From contig NZ_CAHJWD020000545.1 of the NCBI RefSeq assembly GCF_903642095.1, forward strand, positions 1 to 7,030: a stretch of DNA of 7,030 nucleotides. Reading direction: 5' to 3'. The position numbers were made by a program, and so were the translations under genes. Under the pieces are notes generated by a model. It saw nothing but the letters and a program-made list of their open reading frames with translations, was not told the DNA's origin and searched no databases. Below, in pieces: positions 1-5,756 of the stretch. The DNA comes from Bathymodiolus brooksi thiotrophic gill symbiont. GTDB lineage: Bacteria; Pseudomonadota; Gammaproteobacteria; PS1; Pseudothioglobaceae. Within the stretch, counting starts at the first letter, position 1. Every line of letters begins with the position of its first letter.

Positions 1-129
1 CACTTTTTTAGGGGTAAGTACAATTGACTCTCCTACTTTTTTAATTTCCACCTCATCGACATCAAAACGCATCGCCTTAGGCAGTCTTACTGCCTGAGAA
101 TTACCCGATTGAAATACTTTTGCTAACAT
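1..129 (-). CDS. vapB: VapB/AbrB-family antitoxin, N-terminal part (cut by window edge)
   Basis: The first 43 codons read from an ATG at 129 to the left window edge with no stop. The protein starts MLAKVFQSGNSQAVRLPK and continues with RFDVDEVEI, the signature of the swapped-hairpin AbrB/MazE DNA-binding domain of VapB-type antitoxins. In this family the N-terminal domain binds the operon's own operator as a dimer, and the C-terminal tail, here beyond the edge, neutralises a PIN-domain ribonuclease toxin (VapC). Family length is about 75-85 residues, so roughly half is visible. A Shine-Dalgarno-like AGAGG lies 6 bases before the ATG. The gene lies 101 bases downstream of cbbO on the same strand but has its own operator-like repeat, so it is probably an independent unit. 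The toxin gene is expected just left of the window; that is inference. A solitary AbrB-like regulator is the alternative. Confidence 0.85.
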   Translation of the reverse strand, partial: MLAKVFQSGNSQAVRLPKAMRFDVDEVEIKKVGESIVLTPKKV

Positions 130-134
130 AGCAC

Positions 135-165
135 ACCTCTAAAAATATACACAAAAGTATATACT
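135..165 (-). promoter_or_regulatory. Probable promoter/operator and RBS of the vapB-like gene
   Basis: An inverted repeat, ATATAC (145-150) and GTATAT (157-162) with a 6-base spacer, lies directly before the antitoxin gene. On the minus strand it includes -10-like hexamers (TATACT at 156-161 and TATATT at 144-149), and AGAGG (136-140) follows as ribosome binding site. VapB-type antitoxins usually repress their own promoter by binding such palindromes, so this is the likely autoregulatory operator. No convincing -35 hexamer is visible, so the exact promoter is uncertain. Confidence 0.5.
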
Positions 166-205
166 AAAATTTAGCTCAAACTTGGCTTATTAAATTTTTC
201 AGTGG

Positions 206-244
206 GCCTTACTCGTTGAAAAAATAAAAATTAGGCAGTAAGGC
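206..244 (-). repeat. Inverted repeat at the 3' end of cbbO
   Basis: GCCTTAC at 206-212 and GTAAGGC at 238-244 form a perfect 7-base inverted repeat spanning the cbbO stop codon, with a 25-base AT-rich loop. In the cbbO transcript it could fold as a stem at the mRNA end. No T-run follows the stem on the minus strand, so it does not look like a standard rho-independent terminator. It may protect the 3' end or be chance. Confidence 0.3.
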
Positions 245-2588
245 TAGCAAATAGTAATGGCAGTTGCTCGGGAAGTTTTTCAACATTATCAACCACGGTG
301 TAATTATTTTCACCAAAAATGCGTTTTACATAGGTATCAGCATTTGGGTCTAGGGTTAGGCAATAAGTCAAAACGCCAGTGGAATAGAGCTCTTCTACGG
401 CTTTTTTGGTGTCAAAACGAAGGTGTTGTGGGTCGTTTTCGTCAATGTCGGCAGGTTCACCGTCGGTAACAAGTAAAATCAATTTGCGTTTTTCATTTTG
501 TTTGTGCAAGTGTGTGCCAGCGTGTCTGAGGGCTGCACCCATACGGGTAGACAGTCCGCCTTTCATACCTGCTAGGCGAGATTTGGCTTCATCGTCAAAG
601 TGTTGGTTGAAGTCTTTGAGGCGGAAATATTGCACATCATGACGACCATCAGAGGCGAAACCGTGCAAGGCGAATGGGTCGCCAATGCCTTCAATAGCGG
701 TTGAGACTAAAGTGGCTGCTTCTCGGGTGAGTTGCAAAACAGTTTTGTCTGAGCCTTCCATGGTTTCGTTAGTGGATTCTGATAAATCTAGTAACACGAC
801 AACGGATAAATCTCGGGTGTTAAGGACATTGCGCATGGTGATTCTTGGATTGGGTTGCTCACCCATACGAATGGCAATCATAGCATCAATAGCGGCATTA
901 ATATCCACTTCGTCACCATCTTCCATGCCTCGTTGGCGTTGCACGCCTGCGGGTGTGAGAAGGTCAATAATTTGGCGAATGCGGTGTGCAATTGGCTTGT
1001 ATTCGGTCAAAATATTTTCAATATCTTCAGGATTACCTTTGGGTGCTCGGCGTTCGTAAATCGTTACCCAATCAGGGCGGTGTAATTGGATTTGATAATC
1101 CCATTCTTGGTAATGAAAAGGGTCGGAAATTGGCTCTTTGCCCATAATTTCGTTGAATGATTTAGCATTATCAGTTAAATCGTCTTCGTAAGCACGCATT
1201 AAATCGGTGCAAGTCCAAATTTCTTGTGCATCATCACCTGCCAGTTCACAATCTACTTCATGTGCCATCATTAGTGGGCTAACCTTATATCGGGTTTGCT
1301 TCTGACTGGCAGCCATATATTCAACACCCATGTCCCAATTAATATCTTCATAATGCCAAACAATACGATTGTCATCACGATAATCAATGCGGTAGCGTTC
1401 TAAAATTCTTAGACTTGGCACAGCTTTTTTACCTGCAAATAAATTGTATAATTCAATACCCATTAGCCAAGCAAAATGATTGTCGTCTTGATTGACTTCA
1501 ATTTCGGCATGGAATTTTTTGGCAAATGCATTCAGTTGCTCATCTTTTCCAACAGCGCTATCATCTAATAATTGTAACGAAAAATTTTCTAAAACTGCCA
1601 TAGTTGGGTGCTCAGCTGGTTCTTCATGCTGTAATTTCATTAATGAACACCACAATTTTTTCAGCCCTGGAAAGGCTTGCACTGCCTTGTATTCCACACG
1701 CGCATCTTCTAATAAACCAATAAAAAACATTTGTGCAGGCGACAGTTGTTCAGCAGACATTGGCTGATTGGTATACATTAAATGAGATGCCATATGTGCC
1801 ACCGTAGCGCGATAAACTTCTAGCCCTTCAATAGTTGTTCCATCGGTTTTTATGTCATCAAGTGCATCAGGAACATAAAAAATACGGTCTTCAATATAAG
1901 GACGAAAATCGGTATAGTCCGCACCTGTTGGGCGAATGAAAAAATCACGCCCCCACAAAGCACGCAAATAAAAATTGAGTTTTCGCTGAACTCTGACAAA
2001 CAACACGCCACGCCTTTCTTTTTCCAACATAGCACGAGAATCCGCAGATTCCAGCGCAAAATAAGCCGTTAAATTATTAAAATCTCGACGATAAGCTTTG
2101 GCACCAAAATTTGCCCAACGGCGTAAACCACTTAATGTTAATTTAGACAACAATTCATCAATATGCAATAACATCGGACGCAAACCCCGTGCAGCCGTTG
2201 ATGCAAGTTGATGAATAAGCATTAAGTAACCACGAACCAATTGCGCATCGCCTAAATGTCTAGCCACAACAGGCAGGTTTGATAACAACAAGCCAATAAC
2301 CTCACCAGAAGTCATTGATGATGCTTTCATAGCAGCCGTAACGCAATCAGGAATAATATCCTCGCCACATTCTTTAGCAATTTGAGGCATTACTTCTAAA
2401 TAAATAATCACCAAATCATTGCCACGCCCCAAACCACAAAGCGCTTTTGCACCATCTAAATATTCTTTCAATCCAGCGGGAGAAATCACGCGTGCAGCAT
2501 CTTGAAAAGTAGCGTCTAAAACACCCCTTACCTCAGGTGCGATTTTCTCTAAAAATTCAGCGTATTCTTCTAGTAATATTTTTGCCAT
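231..2588 (-). CDS. cbbO: CbbO, VWA-domain subunit of the CbbQO RuBisCO activase
   Basis: A 785-residue protein of the CbbO/NorD family. With CbbQ it forms a cytosolic motor that remodels inhibited RuBisCO; CbbO is the adaptor that contacts RuBisCO. The C-terminal von Willebrand A domain (about 595-785) has a complete MIDAS metal site: DLSES at 601-605, T681 in GLSTRMG, and D709 in LVTDGEP. The N-terminal half is largely helical and carries the family block HMASH (265-269), followed by LLEDARVEY (292-300). The length is normal and no break is seen. The start at 2588 gives MAKILLEEYAEF; AGG lies about 9 bases upstream. It follows cbbQ after 25 bases on the same strand, so the two are surely co-transcribed. 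Codon use changes along the gene: T/G-ending codons dominate the 5' half and C/A-ending codons the 3' third. NorD is the main alternative, but the RuBisCO context makes CbbO clear. Confidence 0.96.
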   Translation of the reverse strand: MAKILLEEYAEFLEKIAPEVRGVLDATFQDAARVISPAGLKEYLDGAKALCGLGRGNDLVIIYLEVMPQIAKECGEDIIPDCVTAAMKASSMTSGEVIGLLLSNLPVVARHLGDAQLVRGYLMLIHQLASTAARGLRPMLLHIDELLSKLTLSGLRRWANFGAKAYRRDFNNLTAYFALESADSRAMLEKERRGVLFVRVQRKLNFYLRALWGRDFFIRPTGADYTDFRPYIEDRIFYVPDALDDIKTDGTTIEGLEVYRATVAHMASHLMYTNQPMSAEQLSPAQMFFIGLLEDARVEYKAVQAFPGLKKLWCSLMKLQHEEPAEHPTMAVLENFSLQLLDDSAVGKDEQLNAFAKKFHAEIEVNQDDNHFAWLMGIELYNLFAGKKAVPSLRILERYRIDYRDDNRIVWHYEDINWDMGVEYMAASQKQTRYKVSPLMMAHEVDCELAGDDAQEIWTCTDLMRAYEDDLTDNAKSFNEIMGKEPISDPFHYQEWDYQIQLHRPDWVTIYERRAPKGNPEDIENILTEYKPIAHRIRQIIDLLTPAGVQRQRGMEDGDEVDINAAIDAMIAIRMGEQPNPRITMRNVLNTRDLSVVVLLDLSESTNETMEGSDKTVLQLTREAATLVSTAIEGIGDPFALHGFASDGRHDVQYFRLKDFNQHFDDEAKSRLAGMKGGLSTRMGAALRHAGTHLHKQNEKRKLILLVTDGEPADIDENDPQHLRFDTKKAVEELYSTGVLTYCLTLDPNADTYVKRIFGENNYTVVDNVEKLPEQLPLLFASLTA

Positions 2589-2613
2589 AATTTATTACCT
2601 ATTTAGGCACTAA

Positions 2614-3429
2614 TTAACCTAAAAATGTCTGAACAGCCGCATGCAAGGTATCACGCATATCAGGATCATCAGTTAACGGTGTAATCATTGTCATACTACA
2701 AGCAGATTGTGCGTTAACGCCTTTGGCGATTAATTGACCTGCATAAACTAATAAGCGGGTGGAGATGCCTTCGTCTAAACCATGACCTTTGAGGTTTCTG
2801 GCACGGTGTGCGATTTGCACTAATTTTTCAGCCATTGCTTTGTCAACGCCTGATTCTTTGGCGACAATAGATACTTCTAATTCTGTTTCTGGGTAATCAA
2901 AATCTAATCCGCCAAAGCGTTGTTTGGTGGATTGTTTAAGGTCTTTCATCAGAGATTGATAACCGGGATTGTAGGAAATAACTAGCTGGAAATCTGGGTG
3001 TGCTTTAACCAGTTCGCCTTTTTTATCCAATGGCAGTTCACGACGGTGGTCGGTGAGTGGGTGAATGACAACGGTGGTGTCTTGACGCGCTTCAACGATT
3101 TCATCGAGGTAACAAATTGCACCGATGCGTGCTGCTGTCGTTAAGGGTCCATCTTGCCATTTTGTGCCGTCTTTGTCTAATAAAAAACGCCCAACCAAAT
3201 CAGAGGCAGTCATATCTTCATTGCAGGCAACGCTGATTAATGGTTTGCCTAATTTATATGCCATATATTCAACAAAACGAGATTTACCACAACCTGTTGG
3301 CCCTTTGATCATCATTGGCATACGCACATCGTATGCTGATTGATAGAGGTCTATCTCGTTATCAACTGCCTCATAATAAGGCTCATCTTTAATTACATAT
3401 TGTTTTGGGTCTATTTTTACATCACTCAT
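2614..3429 (-). CDS. cbbQ: CbbQ, MoxR-type AAA+ ATPase of the RuBisCO activase
   Basis: A 271-residue AAA+ ATPase of the CbbQ/NorQ/GvpN group in the MoxR clade. ATP hydrolysis by a CbbQ hexamer bound to CbbO drives release of tight-binding sugar phosphates from RuBisCO. Visible motifs: Walker A GPTGCGKS at 43-50 (K49), Walker B ICYLDE at 105-110 (D109, E110), sensor-1 N154 in SYNPGYQ, arginine-finger candidate R171 in STKQRFGG, and sensor-2 R225 in ISTRLL. All key residues are present and the length is typical (about 265-275). The start at 3429 is supported by GGAG six bases upstream (minus strand). It lies 17 bases after the small gene at 3447-3761 and 25 bases before cbbO, so these three genes form one tight unit. 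NorQ is the near homologue; cbbLS upstream decides the name. Confidence 0.97.
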   Translation of the reverse strand: MSDVKIDPKQYVIKDEPYYEAVDNEIDLYQSAYDVRMPMMIKGPTGCGKSRFVEYMAYKLGKPLISVACNEDMTASDLVGRFLLDKDGTKWQDGPLTTAARIGAICYLDEIVEARQDTTVVIHPLTDHRRELPLDKKGELVKAHPDFQLVISYNPGYQSLMKDLKQSTKQRFGGLDFDYPETELEVSIVAKESGVDKAMAEKLVQIAHRARNLKGHGLDEGISTRLLVYAGQLIAKGVNAQSACSMTMITPLTDDPDMRDTLHAAVQTFLG

Positions 3430-3446
3430 TATTATCTCCGTTGATT

Positions 3447-3761
3447 TTATTCATCTTCATCATCTGTTTCACTATCGCCTGACCAGCCAACTGCTTTGGC
3501 TTTTTGAATGGCAATATCGTGAATTTTAAAATGTTTTTCACGCAATTCTGGCGGTAAATGGCTGGCTAAGCACCCGTATTTATCCCACTCATTATTCACT
3601 TTTTGCAATAGCGCATCAACACCTGCAAAGTTCCAGCCTTCACAGGTTTCGCTTTCATCAATTAAACCAAACACCCAAGCATCTCTAATAATTTTACCAA
3701 TGGAGGTCATTCCTCCATTAATTTCATTGTTAATACCTACATATATATTTGGTTTTGCCAT
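3447..3761 (-). CDS. Small acidic-tailed protein encoded between cbbS and cbbQ, function unknown
   Basis: A 104-residue protein that I cannot name. I chose the ATG at 3761 (MAKPNIYVGINNE). An in-frame TTG at 3824 would add 21 residues (MSLKVFYRLL...) encoded by the terminator and hairpin DNA, which looks non-coding. The protein has no signal peptide or membrane segment. It has a central block, IGKIIRDAWVFGLI (21-34), with CEGW at 40-43, a second cysteine at C64, an amphipathic stretch LPPELREKHFKIHDIAIQ (69-86), and a strongly acidic end (7 of the last 9 residues are D or E). No Shine-Dalgarno is visible before the ATG, only an A-rich leader. It lies 17 bases before cbbQ and shares its strand, so it is co-transcribed with cbbQ and cbbO. 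From memory, similar small proteins occur beside cbbLS or cbbQ in other sulfur oxidisers. A role in RuBisCO assembly or activase function is inference only. Confidence 0.8.
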   Translation of the reverse strand: MAKPNIYVGINNEINGGMTSIGKIIRDAWVFGLIDESETCEGWNFAGVDALLQKVNNEWDKYGCLASHLPPELREKHFKIHDIAIQKAKAVGWSGDSETDDEDE

Positions 3762-3786
3762 AGTTTTTTTTATTTTTAAAATATTC

Positions 3787-3825
3787 TTTGTCTTTAAAAG
3801 TCTATAAAAAACCTTTAAAGACAAA
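3787..3825 (-). repeat. 12-bp perfect hairpin in the cbbS-cbbQ spacer
   Basis: TTTGTCTTTAAA (3787-3798) and TTTAAAGACAAA (3814-3825) are perfect inverted copies with a 15-base loop. In the minus-strand transcript this stem forms directly after the cbbS terminator and about 25 bases before the start codon of the small gene. Its 5' arm includes the last three T of the terminator's T-run. It has no T-run of its own on the minus strand, so it is not a second terminator of the standard kind. It could be a 5' end stabiliser of the downstream mRNA, a processing site, or a protein-binding palindrome. Confidence 0.6.
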
Positions 3826-3853
3826 AAACCCCAACGATAAAGTCAGGGCTTTT
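3823..3853 (-). terminator. Rho-independent terminator after cbbS
   Basis: On the minus strand, 20 bases past the cbbS stop, CCCTGAC (3848-3842) pairs with GTTGGGG (3835-3829) around a 6-base loop. The stem has 7 pairs, two of them G-U, and six T follow directly (3828-3823). AAAA at the 5' foot can pair with the T-run. This is a standard intrinsic terminator. It should end most cbbLS transcripts and let only some polymerase through to the small gene, cbbQ and cbbO, which would explain different dosage of enzyme and activase. Confidence 0.8.
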
Positions 3854-3872
3854 CGTTAAAAATCAGTGGAAA

Positions 3873-4220
3873 TTAAACCGTTTGACCACGGTAAACAACC
3901 ATTGAAGTGCCTGCGCACTGAGCGAAATTGTCTAAACCTAACAAACGAACATGATTGTCCGGATGTGTAGTATGACAAGCCTCTAACTCTTTTAAGATAG
4001 CATCAACATCTGTTTCACCAAACATTGGAAGCTTCCACATATACCAGTATGAACCAGCAGCATGCTCAGGCTCAGTGTGTTCAACACTTGGATTCCAGCC
4101 TTTGTCAACGATGTATTGAATTTGCTGACGCGTTTGCTCAGCATTCATTGTAGGTAAGTATGAGAAAGTCTCAAACATACGACTGTCTGCATTACCTAAA
4201 CTTGATTGATAATCTTGCAT
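3873..4220 (-). CDS. cbbS: RuBisCO small subunit, form I
   Basis: A 115-residue RuBisCO small subunit; four copies cap each end of the CbbL8 core in the cytosol. Recognisable family features are [10 protein letters not shown] (16-25), which begins the first strand and helix, then [11 protein letters not shown] (41-51), the conserved [11 protein letters not shown] (58-68), the helix [12 protein letters not shown] (71-82), and the C-terminal [11 protein letters not shown] (91-101) and VVYRGQ. The length matches bacterial form IA proteins. The start at 4220 has a strong Shine-Dalgarno (AGGAG, 8 bases before ATG). It follows cbbL after 23 bases, so translation of both from one mRNA is expected. 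A strong terminator comes right after the stop. No carboxysome shell or CsoS2-like gene follows; activase genes do, which fits the non-carboxysomal form IAq type. Confidence 0.98.
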   Translation of the reverse strand: MQDYQSSLGNADSRMFETFSYLPTMNAEQTRQQIQYIVDKGWNPSVEHTEPEHAAGSYWYMWKLPMFGETDVDAILKELEACHTTHPDNHVRLLGLDNFAQCAGTSMVVYRGQTV

Positions 4221-4243
4221 AATATTTTCTCCTATTGTAATAT

Positions 4244-5662
4244 TTACTTGTGTGCTACGTCAATCTTATCAACGGTGTCGAATTCAAACTTGATTTCTTT
4301 CCAAGTTTCCATCGCAATCGCCAATTCTGGACTGTGCTTAGCTGCAGTAGTTAAAATATCTTTGCCTTCTTTCTCAAGCTCACGACCTATGTTACGCGCT
4401 TCAACACAAGCTTCAACCGCAACACGGTTAGCCGCTGCACCTGCTGCGTTACCCCAAGGATGACCTAGCGTGCCACCACCGAACTGTAAACAAGAATCGT
4501 CGCCGAAAATGTTAACCAGTGCTGGCATATGCCATACATGAATACCACCTGACGCTACAGGGATTACACCCGGCATAGCACCCCAATCTTGGTCAAAGAA
4601 GATACCACGAGAACGGTCTTCTTTAATATAAGAATCACGCATAATGTCAATCCAACCCAAAGTAGCATCACGATCGCCTTCAAGCTTACCAACAACAGTG
4701 CCTGAGTGTAAGTGATCACCACCAGACAAACGCAAAATCTTAGTTAAGACACGGAAATGAATACCATGGTGCGGGTTACGGTCAAGAACCGCATGCATTG
4801 CACGGTGAATGTGTAACAACATACCGTTGTCTTGACACCACTGTGCTAACTGCGTGTTAGCAGTCCAGCCACCAGTAATGTAGTCATGCATAATAATTGG
4901 TGAACCAATTTCTTTTGCATATTCTGCACGCTTCATCATTTCATCAGAAGTTGGCGCTGTTACATTAAGGTAGTGACCTTTACGCTCACCTGTTTCAGCT
5001 TCTGCTTTTTCAATTGCTTCTTGAACGAAGTCAAATCTAGCTCTCCAACGCATAAATGGTTGTGAGTTTACATTTTCATCATCTTTAGTGAAGTCTAAAC
5101 CACCACGAAGACCTTCATAACAAGCACGGCCGTAGTTTTTAGCTGATAAACCTAACTTAGGCTTAATGGTGCAACCCAATAAAGGACGACCATATTTATT
5201 CAAAATATCACGCTCTAACTGGATACCTTGTGGCGGACCGTTACAAGTCATTACATAAGCAATTGGAAATCTGATGTCTTCCAATCTTAGTGCACGCAAT
5301 GCTTTAAAACCAAATACATTACCTACCAAAGAGGTCATGATATTTACCACAGAACCTTCTTCAAATAAGTCAATTGGGTATGCAATAAATGCATAAAAAC
5401 AAGTGTCGTCACCCGGAACATCTTCAATCGCATAACAGCGACCTTTGTAATAGTCCAAATCTGTCAACAAATCTGTCCATACTGTTGTCCATGTACCTGT
5501 AGAAGATTCAGCTGCAACTGCTGCTGCAAGCTCTTCTCTAGGCACACCGTCTTGTGGTGTTACTTTAAAACAAGCCAGAATATCCGTCTCTTTCGGCGTA
5601 TAATCTGGCATCCAATAAGTTTCGCGGTAGTCTTTTACGCCCGCATCATAAACTTTAGCCAT
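4244..5662 (-). CDS. cbbL: RuBisCO large subunit, form IA (CbbQO-associated type)
   Basis: The catalytic subunit of ribulose-1,5-bisphosphate carboxylase/oxygenase: RuBP + CO2 + H2O gives two 3-phosphoglycerate. The protein is 472 residues, the normal form I length. All active-site residues are present (spinach number minus 8): E52, T57 and W58 in STGTWTT, K167 and K169 in [10 protein letters not shown], carbamylated K193 with D195 and E196 in FTKDDEN, H286 and R287, H319, loop-6 K326, and S371. The sequence is very close to form IA enzymes such as that of Acidithiobacillus ferrooxidans, as I recall it. D81 aligns with the acidic surface residue reported, from memory, as the CbbO contact there. 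I chose the ATG at 5662 ([12 protein letters not shown]) because AGGAG lies 8 bases upstream; an in-frame ATG at 5698 would overlap the promoter -10. First gene of the unit, divergent from cbbR. Confidence 0.99.
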   Translation of the reverse strand: MAKVYDAGVKDYRETYWMPDYTPKETDILACFKVTPQDGVPREELAAAVAAESSTGTWTTVWTDLLTDLDYYKGRCYAIEDVPGDDTCFYAFIAYPIDLFEEGSVVNIMTSLVGNVFGFKALRALRLEDIRFPIAYVMTCNGPPQGIQLERDILNKYGRPLLGCTIKPKLGLSAKNYGRACYEGLRGGLDFTKDDENVNSQPFMRWRARFDFVQEAIEKAEAETGERKGHYLNVTAPTSDEMMKRAEYAKEIGSPIIMHDYITGGWTANTQLAQWCQDNGMLLHIHRAMHAVLDRNPHHGIHFRVLTKILRLSGGDHLHSGTVVGKLEGDRDATLGWIDIMRDSYIKEDRSRGIFFDQDWGAMPGVIPVASGGIHVWHMPALVNIFGDDSCLQFGGGTLGHPWGNAAGAAANRVAVEACVEARNIGRELEKEGKDILTTAAKHSPELAIAMETWKEIKFEFDTVDKIDVAHK

Positions 5663-5670
5663 TCTATGGT

Positions 5671-5675
5671 CTCCT
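5671..5675 (-). promoter_or_regulatory. Strong RBS that sets the cbbL start
   Basis: AGGAG on the minus strand, inside AAAGGAGA, ends 8 bases before the ATG at 5662. It supports the 472-residue form of CbbL and excludes the upstream in-frame ATG codons at 5698 and 5680, which lack a ribosome binding site. Confidence 0.85.
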
Positions 5676-5693
5676 TTCATTAAAAGAACTGCT

Positions 5694-5722
5694 ATCATAC
5701 AAGAACAAATAAATAATGTAAA
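5694..5722 (-). promoter_or_regulatory. Sigma70-type promoter of cbbL
   Basis: On the minus strand, TTTACA (5722-5717) and TATGAT (5699-5694) are separated by exactly 17 bases; each hexamer differs from consensus by one base. Transcription should start near 5687, giving a leader of about 25 bases that contains the AGGAG site. The promoter lies just downstream of the palindrome at 5730-5744, a typical layout for LysR-activated promoters. Confidence 0.75.
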
Positions 5723-5725
5723 ATA

Positions 5726-5751
5726 ATATTTATTTAGTAAATAATAAATAT
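5726..5751. promoter_or_regulatory. Palindromic, likely CbbR-binding operator between cbbL and cbbR
   Basis: A perfect 7-1-7 palindrome, TTATTTA-G-TAAATAA (5730-5744), lies inside a second inverted repeat, ATATTTATT (5726-5734) and AATAAATAT (5743-5751). The inner one contains a centred T-N11-A (5731 and 5743), the core that LysR-type regulators recognise. Its centre is about 50 bases upstream of the predicted cbbL start and 20 bases before the cbbR start codon. CbbR bound here could activate cbbL and repress its own gene. The region is very AT-rich, so some symmetry could be chance. Confidence 0.55.
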
Positions 5752-5756
5752 TTCTT

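Noticed and set aside
231..1767. Several plus-strand open frames of 70-124 codons opposite cbbO
   Set aside because: They lie opposite the conserved CbbO coding sequence, lack ribosome binding sites and show no domain.
3762..3824. Longer start (TTG at 3824) for the small gene
   Set aside because: The added codons come from the terminator T-run and the 12-bp hairpin and give a low-complexity K/L-rich peptide.
5663..5698. Longer CbbL start at the ATG at 5698 (adds [12 protein letters not shown])
   Set aside because: It lies within the promoter -10, has no ribosome binding site, and the added residues do not match form I N-termini.
5700..5756. AT-rich repeats in the cbbL-cbbR gap as a CRISPR or iteron array
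   Set aside because: The similar AT words are short, overlapping and irregularly spaced, and fit a LysR operator and promoter instead.
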